64,000 nt of DNA from Terriglobia bacterium (GCA_035712365.1 DASTAW010000003.1:62001-126000); one strand, 5' to 3'. Numbered from the stretch's first letter, positions 1-9,742 are shown. The notes: generated by a model from the letters alone, not told the origin. Translations and numbers: made by a program.

Positions 1-870
1 ATCGATGACAACAAACGGCGGAGTGCACGACGCAGAATTTTGAATTATTTGCGCCAGATGAAGAAGGAGGGGTTGCTGCGCTCCGATCCAAACGAGGTAA
101 TCGGCCGACTGACGGTCTCCAACGGGTATGCAAGTTTGGAAACGAGTCATTTGGTTGTCGAATGCGTTTTCGAGAACCTCAGCGTTAAAAAAGACGTTCT
201 CCGAAAATTGGAGGGGGCGGTCTCTCCTAAGAGCATCATTGGCACCAACACTTCAGGCCTGCCCGTCACGGTGTTGCAGGAGGGAGCACAACATCCGGAG
301 CGAATAGTCGGCATCCACTGGGGTGAGCCCGCCCACATCACCCGTTTCATGGAAATCATATGCGGAAAACACACCAACCGAAAATATGCGGACGACGCGG
401 CGGCCCTATCCCATCGATGGGGGAAGGAGCCCTCCATCGTCAGGCGTGACATTCGAGGCTTTATCACTAACCGTTGCATGTACGCGTTGCTGCGCGAGGC
501 TTTCTACCTGGTGGAGGCTGGTTACGCTACAGTCGCTGACGTGGACCGCTCGCTGCGGAATGATCTCGGGTATTGGATAACTTTGGCCGGACCCTTCCGC
601 TTTATGGACCTCACGGGCATTCCGGCATACGCGGCGGTGATGAAAGATTTGTTTCCAGAACTGAACTGCGCCCAGAAGGTGCCCGCCCTGATGCGCAAGG
701 TTGTGAAATCAGGCGCGAGGGGCGTATCCAATGCCAAGGGGTTTTACAGTTATACGCCGCAGGAAGCCGCGCGATGGGAAAAGCAGTTCATGAAGTTCAG
801 TTACGAGATCCGGGCGCTGGCCCAGAGATATCCGGAGGTAACAGTCAAACAGGAGCGGGCAAAGAAGTGA
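1..870 (+). CDS. 3-hydroxyacyl-CoA dehydrogenase family protein (5' end outside window)
   Basis: The reading frame is open from base 1, so the gene starts upstream and its NAD-binding glycine motif is not visible. What remains reads like the second half of the Rossmann domain (LVVECVFENLSVKKDVL, then IIGTNTSGLPV) followed by the C-terminal helical domain (GFITNRCMYALLREAFYLVE). These are hallmarks of 3-hydroxyacyl-CoA dehydrogenases, which oxidise 3-hydroxyacyl-CoA with NAD in fatty-acid or related acyl-CoA metabolism. The context (sugar oxidoreductase and aminotransferase downstream) gives no clear substrate. The family is sure; the acyl substrate is not known. Confidence 0.85.
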   Translation: MDDNKRRSARRRILNYLRQMKKEGLLRSDPNEVIGRLTVSNGYASLETSHLVVECVFENLSVKKDVLRKLEGAVSPKSIIGTNTSGLPVTVLQEGAQHPERIVGIHWGEPAHITRFMEIICGKHTNRKYADDAAALSHRWGKEPSIVRRDIRGFITNRCMYALLREAFYLVEAGYATVADVDRSLRNDLGYWITLAGPFRFMDLTGIPAYAAVMKDLFPELNCAQKVPALMRKVVKSGARGVSNAKGFYSYTPQEAARWEKQFMKFSYEIRALAQRYPEVTVKQERAKK

Positions 871-987
871 GGTAGATTTTATTTTATCTATGAACTGGGA
901 AAATAACCTGCGGCCCTGTGGCTTCGCAGGCAATGAGTGCGGCAGGAGTCTATCGGACGCCCCTCAAGGGAGAAAGAAATACTTTCC

Positions 988-2298
988 ATGAATAGAAGAG
1001 AATTCATCAGTATGGCGGGCGCGGGAGTCGCGCTTGCGGGAAGTAGCCTGGGAGCCGAGGGACGCGTTCGTATTGGGGTGATTGGGACGGGGCACCGCGG
1101 CACCAGCTTGACGCGGCTCTTGACCTTGTTTGAAGAGGTGGAGATCCCAGTCCTGTGCGACATTAACCCCGAACATCTGGCGAACGGCCAGAAGGTGGTG
1201 ACCGACTCGGGCCGGCGCAAGCCAGAGGGCTACTCGCGGAGCGAAGTGGATTACAAACGAATGCTGGAACGCGGCGATCTCGATGGCGTGCTCATTGCTA
1301 CACCGTGGGAGTGGCACGTGCGCATGGCAACCGACTCGATGAACGCGAAGATATATACCGGCTGTGAGGTTCCCATTGCCAATACCATCGATGAGTGCTG
1401 GCAAATCATCAACACCCAGGAGGAAACTAAGACCCCTTGCATGATGCTCGAAAACTGGAGCTTCCGCCGGGATAATCTTGCCGTCCTGAACATGGTCCGC
1501 AAGGGAATGTTCGGGGATATCACCTATGCACAAGGCGCCTATGCGCATGAATGCAACGGGGAGTGGTTTTTCAATCCGGATGGCACCAACACCTGGGTGG
1601 GTGACCACTTAATGAATCGCAATGCCGACCAGTACCCGACGCACGGAATGGGGCCGATCTTGAGCTGGCTGGACATCAACTGCGGCGACTACCCGGAGTA
1701 TCTGACCTCGACGGCCACGCGCGCCATCGCCGTCAACCGTTATTTCGAAAGGAGGTACGGCACCAACCACCCCACGGCCAAGCGAAAGGTCATGCAGGGC
1801 GATATTGTCACCACCGTGATCAAAACGATTAAGGGTAGAACTATCATGGTCTATAACGACATGGTTTCGCCGCGACCGTACGACAACAAGTGGCAGTTGT
1901 CTGGAAGCAACGGCATTTACAGCCACGAACACGATGCCCTTTACATCGAAGGCGTCAGCCCTCTTCCCCACAGCAATGAGGCCTGGGAACCCTTTGAGCC
2001 TTATCAGGAGAAATACGACCACACGTGGCATCGCGAAATCCAAGAGACCGCGGGCAAGCTGAAGACTGATGTCGTGTCTCACGGTGCTCCCGACTACCTG
2101 GAAGTCAAGTTCTTCGTCGAAGCTGTCCGAGACAACGGACCCCTGCCCCTGGACATCTACGACTCGGTGGTGATGAGCGCACCGGTTGGGCTGTCAGATA
2201 TTTCCATCTCGAAGGGCAGCGCGCCTGTACCGTTCCCGGATTTCACGCGCGGCGCTTGGCGGACGCGCAAACCGTACTTCGCGCTGGAGCAATCCTGA
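988..2298 (+). CDS. Tat-exported Gfo/Idh/MocA oxidoreductase, GH109-like
   Basis: The ATG at 988 gives a Tat-type leader (MNRREFISMAGAGVALAG), and a purine-rich GGGAGAAAG lies upstream; an earlier in-frame start at 937 would bury the leader. The mature protein opens with a Rossmann nucleotide motif (IGVIGTGHRG). The central block NRNADQYPTHGMGP resembles the conserved NRNGN-YPTHG-GP segment of glycoside hydrolase family 109, NAD-dependent alpha-N-acetylgalactosaminidases. The length of 436 residues fits that family. It probably acts on glycans in the periplasm. GH109 membership is inferred by motif only; a non-hydrolytic Gfo/Idh dehydrogenase is the alternative. Confidence 0.82.
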   Translation: MNRREFISMAGAGVALAGSSLGAEGRVRIGVIGTGHRGTSLTRLLTLFEEVEIPVLCDINPEHLANGQKVVTDSGRRKPEGYSRSEVDYKRMLERGDLDGVLIATPWEWHVRMATDSMNAKIYTGCEVPIANTIDECWQIINTQEETKTPCMMLENWSFRRDNLAVLNMVRKGMFGDITYAQGAYAHECNGEWFFNPDGTNTWVGDHLMNRNADQYPTHGMGPILSWLDINCGDYPEYLTSTATRAIAVNRYFERRYGTNHPTAKRKVMQGDIVTTVIKTIKGRTIMVYNDMVSPRPYDNKWQLSGSNGIYSHEHDALYIEGVSPLPHSNEAWEPFEPYQEKYDHTWHREIQETAGKLKTDVVSHGAPDYLEVKFFVEAVRDNGPLPLDIYDSVVMSAPVGLSDISISKGSAPVPFPDFTRGAWRTRKPYFALEQS

Positions 2299-2813
2299 GC
2301 AAGTTGTAAGTGGCGCGGACCATCGCCTCTACACCCCTTTTCATCAGCCTGGTAAGGAGGAGAAATCATGAAAGATTAGATAAGGATCGATTCCTTGTTG
2401 GAATGCGGTCAGCACAGTCTGCTGGCAATGTGCCATGGTTTGATCGTAGGAGGCCTGGAAGTGCTGGACTGCGGCCCGGCGTAAACCGGCATCAAAAATC
2501 GTCTCGATGAGGCTCGGCCCGGCGGACCAAAACCGACTGGGCCAGGTAAAACGACTCTGCGAGAGAAGTGGTCCCGAACCCGCCGGAAGCGCTCAACGGG
2601 AGCTTAGGGAACTAATTGGCCTTGGCGATGCCGATTTGTGCGTTCGCCAGTTAAGTGATTACGTGTATTCCTGAGGGCCATTTCGCATTGTGGCACAGCG
2701 TTGCTGGCCATGCCGGGATGAGGCCCGAGAAACGAGATAGGTAAACAGGTGGTTCCCGACCTGCAAAAAGCGCATTTCCAGTAGCAACATTTTGTTCCAA
2801 GGTTTTAGGTCAA
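2299..2813 (+). other. Gene-free stretch with a possible decayed ORF
   Basis: A strong ribosome-binding site (GGAGG, 2356-2360) precedes an ATG at 2368, but the frame stops after three codons (ATG AAA GAT TAG). Reading on through this stop gives about 30 protein-like residues (including MCHGLIVGGLEVLDCGPA, near 2431-2484) before another TAA. That segment vaguely recalls the start of metallo-beta-lactamase-fold proteins. This suggests a pseudogene eroded by stops and frameshifts, but the resemblance is weak. Nothing else is recognised up to the aminotransferase gene. Confidence 0.25.
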
Positions 2814-4145
2814 ATGGAGAAATACAAAAAGTCGGAGGAAGTTCTCGCCAAGAACCGCAATTTCATTAGCGGGGGAGTGGTTTCGGTAAACCGGGCCACA
2901 CTCCCTGAAATCGTTTTTGTCAAAGGTGAGGGCGCTTACGTTTGGGATGCCGATGGTAACCGGTATATCGATTACCATGCAGCCTTCGCGCCGCATTTTC
3001 TGGGCCACAACGACCCTTATGTAACCGAGGCTGTGCTTCGCGTCCTACGGGAACGTGCCAGCCTTTACGGATCCGGCACGACCGTCCTGGAAGGCCGGCT
3101 TGCGGAGCTGATCTGCCGACACATTCCATGGGTCGAGAGCGTTCAATTCCTGAATTCAGGGAGCGAGGCCACTTATCAGGCCATCCGGCTTGCCCGGGCG
3201 GTCACCGGCCGGGACGACATCATTGTCATGCAGGGCGGATACAACGGCTGGCACAACGACGTCTGTTGTAATCTCATGACTCCGCTGGAGCGGCTGGGCG
3301 CTCGTATTTCTCCCGGCGAATATCGTTACGAGCCGATCAGCGCTGGCATCCCCCTGTCTCACCAGGCGCTGGTTCATCCGGTCAATTTCAACGATCTGGA
3401 ATCGGTCGAATGCGTCTGCAGGAAGCATTCCATTGCTGCCCTGATTACAGAGCCTACTCTTCAAAACGTTGGGATCATCAAACCGCTGCCCGGATACTTG
3501 CAGGGTTTGAGGAGGCTGGCGGACCAGTACGGATTCATCCTGATTTTTGATGAAATCAAGACAGGATTCCGGCACAGCATTGGCGGTTATGCGCAAATCG
3601 CGAAAGTGGCGCCCGACTTGGTCGTATACGGCAAAGCGCTCGCAAATGGTTATCCGATCGCTGCCTTAGGCGGCAAAAAGGAACTGATGGACTGGTTCGT
3701 CCACCCTGATGCTTCGAAGCGTGTTCTGCTGGCAGGAACTTATAATGCCCATCCAATCCCGACAGCCGCTGCTATCGCGACCATCGAGCGCCTGCTCATG
3801 AATGACGGGGAGGTTTACAAGCACGTTGAACGCTTAGGGGATAAAGTCCAGGGAGGAATTGAAGCTGCCCTGCGTAGGTTCGGCCTTAAAGCTGTGGTGG
3901 CGAGGCAAGGTTCGGCTTTTTGTGTGTACTTCATGGATCACTGTCCGCAGGACTGGCACGATCTGGCATCGAATCACGACTTTGAACTGGATGGAGCTAT
4001 GCGCCAAGGACTTATCGATCGTGGTATTTATTTCTTTCCCCTGGCGACCAAGCAGTGCTCGATTTCGTTCGCGCACACTGCAGATGACGTGGAAGCTACA
4101 CTCCGAGCCTTCCACGAGACATTCGCTTCGATTTTAGCAAGGTAG
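2814..4145 (+). CDS. Class III PLP aminotransferase, glutamate-1-semialdehyde aminomutase-like
   Basis: This 443-residue protein has the fold-type I class III pattern. NSGSEAT near residue 115 binds the cofactor phosphate, IFDEIKTGFR near 244 holds the Asp that contacts the PLP ring nitrogen, and Lys274 in YGKALANGYPI is the predicted Schiff-base lysine. The N-terminus resembles HemL, but it sits with an exporter and a RidA protein rather than heme genes. It is therefore more likely a specialised amino-acid or amino-sugar transaminase or mutase. Only 5 bp separate it from the transporter gene. The substrate is unknown. Confidence 0.88.
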   Translation: MEKYKKSEEVLAKNRNFISGGVVSVNRATLPEIVFVKGEGAYVWDADGNRYIDYHAAFAPHFLGHNDPYVTEAVLRVLRERASLYGSGTTVLEGRLAELICRHIPWVESVQFLNSGSEATYQAIRLARAVTGRDDIIVMQGGYNGWHNDVCCNLMTPLERLGARISPGEYRYEPISAGIPLSHQALVHPVNFNDLESVECVCRKHSIAALITEPTLQNVGIIKPLPGYLQGLRRLADQYGFILIFDEIKTGFRHSIGGYAQIAKVAPDLVVYGKALANGYPIAALGGKKELMDWFVHPDASKRVLLAGTYNAHPIPTAAAIATIERLLMNDGEVYKHVERLGDKVQGGIEAALRRFGLKAVVARQGSAFCVYFMDHCPQDWHDLASNHDFELDGAMRQGLIDRGIYFFPLATKQCSISFAHTADDVEATLRAFHETFASILAR

Positions 4146-4150
4146 GTCCA

Positions 4151-5086
4151 ATGCGTTCCTGGCTTTTGCTCTTCGCGTGCAATCTGATGTGGGCCTTGCA
4201 GTTCACGTGCGTCAAATTGGTACAGGACCAGGTCGGCGCCCTGTTCACGGTTTGGGGACCGATGACGCTAGCTACTATCATGCTCATTCCAATGGTTGCG
4301 GGTGAACGGCGCGGGTATCACCCACAGGGCGGGCGATTCAGGAGCGACTTGCTCGCTTTCTTTCTTCTCGCACTGCTGGGGATATTTCCCGGGCAGGTCT
4401 TTATCACCTGGGGCACCCGCTGGTCGCTGGCGAGCAACGCGGCATTATTGATGCTGACGCTGCCGGTATCGACCGCCATTCTAGCCTACATATTTCTCCA
4501 CGAGAAAATGACGCGGGTCCGCTGGATCAGTTTTGCCCTGGCAATTGCGGGCGTTCTGATGTGCTCCAACCTGGACTTCCGGCACATGAACTTCGGCAAG
4601 GGTTACCTGCTGGGGAACGCGCTGATCTTCTTTGGGACGTTGGGCAGCGCCTTCTACAATTCTTACAGCAAGAAGGTGCTTGAAAGGTACTCGCCGCTGG
4701 AGGTCCTTTTCTACACCTACGTGGGAATGTTCATTCTCATGACGCCGCTCGTCTTGGCCGAAGAATCGAGCGTGTTCCAGCGCATCCCGAGCTTCACCGC
4801 CAGGACCTGGGTGGGGCTGGCGCTGCTGACATTCTTTCACAACTTCCTGTCGATGGTGCTGTTCCTGAAGGCGCTCAAGCAACTGGATGCCATCCAGGCG
4901 GCCCTTTCGAACTACCTGATCACATTTTTCGGCATTCCGATTGCGGTCGTCTGGCTGGGAGAACGATTGGCCCCGCTGGCGCTGGTCGGGGGAATCATCA
5001 TTCTCGGCAGCACCCTGCTGATTACGGTGTGGGAGAAGGAAAGCCCGCCCCCAGTGAAGTCGCGGCTGCCAACCATCAGCACTTGA
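4151..5086 (+). CDS. EamA/DMT-family membrane transporter
   Basis: This 311-residue protein is almost entirely hydrophobic, with about ten predicted membrane segments in two repeated halves, the layout of drug/metabolite (EamA) transporters. The C-terminal repeat ends in a typical segment (ALSNYLITFFGIPIAVVWLGE). Members usually export amino acids or other small metabolites across the inner membrane. It starts 5 bp after the aminotransferase stop codon and is probably co-transcribed with it, so it may export that enzyme's product. The substrate cannot be read from the sequence. Confidence 0.88.
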   Translation: MRSWLLLFACNLMWALQFTCVKLVQDQVGALFTVWGPMTLATIMLIPMVAGERRGYHPQGGRFRSDLLAFFLLALLGIFPGQVFITWGTRWSLASNAALLMLTLPVSTAILAYIFLHEKMTRVRWISFALAIAGVLMCSNLDFRHMNFGKGYLLGNALIFFGTLGSAFYNSYSKKVLERYSPLEVLFYTYVGMFILMTPLVLAEESSVFQRIPSFTARTWVGLALLTFFHNFLSMVLFLKALKQLDAIQAALSNYLITFFGIPIAVVWLGERLAPLALVGGIIILGSTLLITVWEKESPPPVKSRLPTIST

Positions 5087-5218
5087 TTTGTTGAACACGG
5101 GAATCAAGGGCCGGGCGAGCTGACGATCACTTCACCTTCCGCAGAGAAGCCCTGCTTGTTAAGAGGCGGCGAGACCGGGGAAGAAGTGAAATCTTCCACA
5201 GCACCGGAGGCATGGCTC

Positions 5219-5602
5219 ATGGCAAAGTCTGAAATTAAGCACCCCGAAAAGAAGGTTTCGACTGGGGCCTACTCGGCGGCTGTGTTGATTGATGGATGGC
5301 TCTACATCAGCGGTCAAGGCCCGCTTGACATGAGAACCGGAGCCATTGTCCACGGCACCGTCGAGGAGCAAACTCGTCTGACGCTCACGCACATCGGTAA
5401 GATTCTTGAAGCCGCCGGCTGCAACTTTTCTCATGTGGTGAAATGCACGTGTCATCTGAGCGACATCAGCGATTTCGATCGGTTTAACGGCGTCTATGCG
5501 GAGTTCTTCACGGGGGTTCGTCCGGCGCGGACCACAGTTCAGTCAGGCCTTGGCGAAGGAATGCGGGTGGAAATTGACGCGATTGCTCGGCTCCCAAGGT
5601 AG
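5219..5602 (+). CDS. RidA/YjgF-family enamine/imine deaminase
   Basis: The ATG at 5219 follows GGAGG (5206-5210) with 8-base spacing, giving the usual size of 127 residues; the longer frame from 5156 lacks such a site. The segments SGQGPLD and RPARTTVQ...VEIDAIA are typical, with the arginine of RPARTT in the place of RidA's substrate-binding Arg. RidA proteins hydrolyse reactive 2-aminoacrylate and other enamines/imines left by PLP enzymes. That fits its place behind a PLP aminotransferase and exporter. Confidence 0.9.
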   Translation: MAKSEIKHPEKKVSTGAYSAAVLIDGWLYISGQGPLDMRTGAIVHGTVEEQTRLTLTHIGKILEAAGCNFSHVVKCTCHLSDISDFDRFNGVYAEFFTGVRPARTTVQSGLGEGMRVEIDAIARLPR

Positions 5603-6631
5603 GGGCTGCGAGAGATGCTGTAACCTGACGTTGGTCTGCCAGACACAGATTGAGTGCATCACTTTTGGCTAACCTGAATTTCTGGGGACTCGCAATTCTA
5701 GTGGAACGATGCACCTTTACCGCCAGTCTCTCACGCGGACAACGTCGATCGATTGCGATAACTTGGTTAGAAAGCGATCTACGAATTGCAGGCCGGTACT
5801 GTATTGCCTATTCTCCGAACCAAGGCTGATGGAAGGCAGTCTTGGCACGACAGTCGATGAAACGGCTCTAGTGGTTCTGGTAACAGCCCATGTCCACCTT
5901 GCCGCCTTTCGTTCTCGGCCAACCATCGAGGTCCCTGACTCACAATGCCCCGGGGCAGAGTGCAATCTGGCAGGTTCCTATCAGCCGCATTTGGCCTGTT
6001 GCATGTCATTCCGGGCCGTCCGTCCTCCACTGGCATAAAGGCCTATACGAAAGGCAATCCCCGGCAGGTGCCTAAGGAGGCTTACAGTGCCAGTACTAAC
6101 TCTCGCTCGGCTCGGAATGACATGCAGCAAGCCAAAGGCAAGCCGCAAATAGTGATTTCTTTGATACCTCCTTGTTCCGCTGCGCCGCCTTCTGGGGTCT
6201 GCTTTCAAACGCGCGATCGGACATACGCTGTGCCGCAGTGGACTGGGAACGCTGTCGGGAGCGCTTGGCTTCCATCGGTTGTGCGAAGATCACCCCACTC
6301 GCCCCGGATATCGCCTCATATGCTTTTCCAGCTGTTGCGAAGGGCTGCCTTGCCACTTGCATTCCTTCTTGTTCGTCTTGATAGATGTTATAGAACTGAG
6401 GGTACTGCCTTCAATGCCGAAGAGATCGTACGAAGTTTACGCGGTGATTTTTGCAGGAGGAACAGATCCGCGATCTACAGACGTTATCTGTCTGGTGAAT
6501 GCAGTAATCACAAATATGGAACCGATGAGTGTGAAGAAGTCTGGCCGCCTCTTCCTGGGGGAATTACGACCAGAACGGATAGCCAGACTTCCATAAGCGA
6601 ACGCGAGGCCTGACAAGCTATCTTGGAAATC
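5603..6631. other. Long gene-free stretch with an imperfect inverted repeat
   Basis: No convincing gene is seen in about 1 kb: the open frames here have no familiar motifs, poor start sites and atypical composition. The region holds an imperfect inverted repeat. The arm at 5993-6013 (GGCCTGTTGCATGTCATTCCG) read in reverse matches 6113-6133 with only a couple of mismatches, and similarity continues a little outward. The ~100 bp between the arms could form a long hairpin or be a remnant of a small non-autonomous element. Confidence 0.4.
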
Positions 6632-6781
6632 TCAGACCACCCTGCGGCCCTGAATTATTCGGACCAGTAAAACCACGATCGCGATGAGCAGCAAGATGTG
6701 AATAAATCCGCCGAGCGTGTACGAGCTGATCATGCCGATCAGCCAAAGGGCCAGCAGGAGGACGAAAATGAATACCAGCAT
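6632..6781 (-). CDS. Small Lmo0937-like (DUF5670) membrane protein
   Basis: A 49-residue ORF starts at ATG 6781 with AAAGGAG seven bases upstream. It has two hydrophobic segments around a glycine turn (SYTLGGFIHILL) and ends in RIIQGRRVV. This matches my recollection of the short Lmo0937-family membrane proteins found near stress genes in many bacteria. Function is unknown. It lies on the same strand as the SYLF gene upstream and may be co-expressed with it. Confidence 0.75.
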   Translation of the reverse strand: MLVFIFVLLLALWLIGMISSYTLGGFIHILLLIAIVVLLVRIIQGRRVV

Positions 6782-6878
6782 TCGATTTCTCCTTTCCCGC
6801 TTCGAGGCTCGCCATGAGGTTTCATCAGCACCGCCCTGAAGCGCTTTCCATTGCCCCTTGTGCTTACGTTACAGATTT

Positions 6879-6912
6879 GCTGCCCGGCAGAGCTTCCGCC
6901 TTGCCGGGCAGC
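6879..6912 (-). terminator. GC-rich stem-loop between two minus-strand genes
   Basis: An 11 bp perfect stem (GCTGCCCGGCA at 6879-6889 with its complement at 6902-6912) lies just after the SYLF gene. No T-run follows on the minus strand, so it is more likely an mRNA-stabilising or attenuating hairpin than a full intrinsic terminator. Confidence 0.4.
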
Positions 6913-6943
6913 ACTGGGTTGCGCGGCGAACTCAGGCCGCTGG

Positions 6944-7660
6944 TTAAAGCGAAGACTCTTCCGCTTGTTTCCCGCCATGCGGCGAATACTTGGCCAGTGT
7001 GGCGGCGAGTTGCTGGGCCGCCTCTGTCGGCGGTTTCACCGTGCCGCTGAAGAGAATGGTTCTGGGCTCGACGGGATGACCATAAAGGGCTGTGTTGTCG
7101 TCCGTATCCTGCTTCAGGACGGCCCCGCTTAAAGCTACGCCCGCAAAAGCTCCGCGCGAGCGAGAATAGCTCAGGATTTCGGCGTGGAGCTTGAGATCGG
7201 TCTCCCCTGCCGCCGTACGGCCCACCGGCCCTGCCGCAACCGAAGCATCCGCACCGAGCTTGACCTTATCCTGCAGCAGTTTTTGTGCGCCCTTCTGGTT
7301 CATCACCAGAAACACCACGTCGGTGGCCTTGGCGCCAATCTGGAACCCAAAGCTTCCGCCCCCCAGGGTGAACAGAGAAGGCGCGCCCCAGTTGCCGTTT
7401 CCGTGTTCGCGGCATACCAGCACCCCTTTTCCATAGGTGCCTCCCACACCGAAAGCAGCTTTGATCTCGGAGGGCACAATCCCCACGCACACTGCCGTAT
7501 CGAGCAGATCGTGCGGGATACCCTTGTCGGGTGTCTGCATGATTTCGTTCATCACCATGGAAGCTTTTCTCAACTGGTCATTCTGCTGAAGCTTGCTGTC
7601 CTTCGCAAACGCTCCGGACCATGGAGCGAGCATCAGAAACGCAATCAATATCGTTTTCAT
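6944..7660 (-). CDS. Exported SYLF (YSC84-type) lipid-binding protein
   Basis: The 238-residue product starts with a signal peptide (MKTILIAFLMLAPWSGAFA) and has AGGAG seven bases upstream of the ATG. The body carries the SYLF domain: a helical start, then VCVGIVPSEIKAAFGVGGTYG, a glycine-rich sheet, and QKGAQKLLQDKVKLGADAS. SYLF proteins bind phosphoinositides in eukaryotes; bacterial periplasmic versions are common and uncharacterised. Family assignment is firm, the physiological role is not. Confidence 0.88.
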   Translation of the reverse strand: MKTILIAFLMLAPWSGAFAKDSKLQQNDQLRKASMVMNEIMQTPDKGIPHDLLDTAVCVGIVPSEIKAAFGVGGTYGKGVLVCREHGNGNWGAPSLFTLGGGSFGFQIGAKATDVVFLVMNQKGAQKLLQDKVKLGADASVAAGPVGRTAAGETDLKLHAEILSYSRSRGAFAGVALSGAVLKQDTDDNTALYGHPVEPRTILFSGTVKPPTEAAQQLAATLAKYSPHGGKQAEESSL

Positions 7661-8192
7661 TTTTCAATCTCCTTTCATCCTGTCCCTGCTCCCCAAGCGC
7701 GCTGCCGGGCCTCGTGGATCTGCTTTTGCTGATGACCAGCGCGACTCCGCTCCGTGGCTCTCATTGTTCATCCAACATTTCCTCATTAGCTACAACGGGC
7801 CTTGCGGACTCAACCCTCGATCAATCTTCTGCTCTGGCGGCACCCCGGCCTTCTCCGCGAATTCGGAGCAAGAGCGGCCCTGCCAGAGCAAGTGTTCGAT
7901 TGAGTCCCATCGAACAACGAGCACGTTCCCTTCCATGACGGCGAGGCAAACTGGAGTATGCAGATCAAGCGGTTAGAGGCCAGACAGCAGCTTGGTCTCC
8001 CGGCAGCCAGTCAAAATACCTAAGAAAGACGTACTCGCAGACCGGGAAAAATTCCACGGTATTCGCGGGTGTGGAGAAAAAAACCTCACAGGCTCAGAAC
8101 CAACCAAAGCAGCGGAGCGACAGCGATTCCGGCGTCTCAAAAAACGCACTGGTGCGCAAAGAGAAGACTCTGGAATTCTCCATTACGACGGA
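7661..8192. other. Gene-free stretch
   Basis: About 530 bp between two minus-strand genes. Open frames on the plus strand run into the antisense of the DUF2914 gene and have no protein-like motifs. I see no RNA gene or strong hairpin here; the part nearest 7660 presumably holds the promoter of the SYLF gene. Confidence 0.4.
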
Positions 8193-9383
8193 CTAACTGA
8201 TTATTTCTTGCAGGAGTGGCGGCTCTTCTTTCTGTACGATAGCGTCGAAATTCAAGCGCCCAATCAGCCGGCCGGTTTGCGTTTCCACATTCACCCGCCA
8301 CCGACCGGGGGTGATGCCAGACTCTCTGGAGAACGTCCGGTAGCCGCCTCCTCTCCCGCCTACCACGGTAAGCGGAACGCGGTGCCGGGTGGTCCAGGCG
8401 CCTCTCGTCGGGTCGTAATATTGCCATTCATGGATGATCTTCATGGAGAGGGCGGTCGGAGCAAAAACCGCGGTGTAAACCGCCAGTGACTCGCCGGGGG
8501 TGATGTGGACGGTCTCGGTGAAGGCGAAAAAACGGGCAAGAAAGTCGATGGATGCCAGCGCGTTTGTGTGAGGTTCAACGGTCGCGGTGTAATCGCCGGG
8601 ACCTTTTGCGACAATCGAGTGGTAGACGCCAGCCTCCTTCAGGGATAACGGAAGGGGCGGAATAACGTTGAGGAAGTACAGCCCGTTCACAACAACGAGA
8701 ATGCCCGCCAGAGATCCGAAAACGAACCATCCACGTCCTCCTGCGAAGCGCCGGCGGGAGAGAACCGCCACAATGAGCAGGATGGCAGCAATCGCCCCCA
8801 CGCTGACCGCGCTGCTTAGCCAGAATACTCTTGTGCTGACTTCGTGGACGAGGATCGGCATCATGTAAATAGCAAAAGCATAAATCGCCAGGAACAAGAG
8901 TGCGATCTGGAACCACAGGCGGGCAAATCGTCGTTTCAGAGAGCCGTTGGCGATAAACGTCAGGGCAAGAAGTGAAAGAAAAGGCCAACTGGTGGTGATG
9001 GTACCGCTCCTGAAGTAGAAAACGAGATAGACGGAAAGAATGCCTCCGAAGAAGAACTGCATGACGTTTACTAACCAGAAGTGAAGTCTGCGCGGGTTCG
9101 CTTCGGGCCGCGCTCCACTCTCGTCCGCGGAATCGTCCAGCAGATTGATCCAGACGACGCAGGCCGTCACGATGGCAAGGTGGGCAACGACCCAGAAATT
9201 ATCCCAAAACACGTCAACGCGGCGCAGGGCGAGCGCGTCGAACGCGAATCCGCCTACGATTGAGAGGGACGAAATCGGTCGCTCAAAACGCCCGTACAAG
9301 CGCCACAAGCCCAGCAAAAACGATTTTATGCGAATGGGAAGATGACCAGAGGTTGAAATGGGGTCATTGCAGAACTGGCTCAA
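8193..9383 (-). CDS. DUF2914-domain membrane protein
   Basis: This 396-residue protein has about seven predicted transmembrane helices in its first 250 residues. A soluble C-terminal domain follows with HEWQYYDP...RVPLTVVGGRGGGYRTFS...PGRWRVNVET, the pattern of DUF2914. A TTG at 9383 is the furthest plausible start. The C-terminal part probably lies on the outer face of the membrane. No enzymatic motif is seen. It sits beside, but not clearly in an operon with, the NHEJ genes. Confidence 0.8.
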   Translation of the reverse strand: MSQFCNDPISTSGHLPIRIKSFLLGLWRLYGRFERPISSLSIVGGFAFDALALRRVDVFWDNFWVVAHLAIVTACVVWINLLDDSADESGARPEANPRRLHFWLVNVMQFFFGGILSVYLVFYFRSGTITTSWPFLSLLALTFIANGSLKRRFARLWFQIALLFLAIYAFAIYMMPILVHEVSTRVFWLSSAVSVGAIAAILLIVAVLSRRRFAGGRGWFVFGSLAGILVVVNGLYFLNVIPPLPLSLKEAGVYHSIVAKGPGDYTATVEPHTNALASIDFLARFFAFTETVHITPGESLAVYTAVFAPTALSMKIIHEWQYYDPTRGAWTTRHRVPLTVVGGRGGGYRTFSRESGITPGRWRVNVETQTGRLIGRLNFDAIVQKEEPPLLQEIIS

Positions 9384-9742
9384 TGATGCTCACCTTACTG
9401 GAACTTACCGAATCCAAGGCCGTGACGGAAAACCTGAGGGCAGAGCCACAGCGCCCCTCACTGTAACAAGTGATCCAGACGCATTGAGACGATTCGGCAC
9501 TGATATTATGACATCGCTTCAACTCGATTGAACAGGGGACCAGCCGGACGCCGCTGATGCTTCGGTCAGGAAAATTCACATGACTGCTGAATGAAGATCG
9601 ATCGAGGGAATGCCGTCTGCAGAATCGGGCAACTCACCCGCCCGTCATACGGGCCAGCCCAGGGTTCGCTTCTGGTTTTTTACGCAGAAACTGCAATCGG
9701 CCACGCCGGACGATGAAGCCCTCGAGTGAAAGAAGCAGAAGA
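9384..9742. other. Gene-free stretch
   Basis: About 360 bp between the start of the DUF2914 gene and the end of ku. No coding potential, repeat or RNA was recognised; part of it should serve as upstream region of the DUF2914 gene. Confidence 0.35.

Noticed and set aside
5945-6613. 222-residue frame in the 5.6-6.6 kb gap
   Set aside because: No recognisable motif, many Ser/Arg/Cys/Pro, poor start and several competing frames; it runs through an inverted repeat.
7992-8489. 165-residue plus-strand frame
   Set aside because: Mostly antisense to the DUF2914 coding region and lacking protein-like features.
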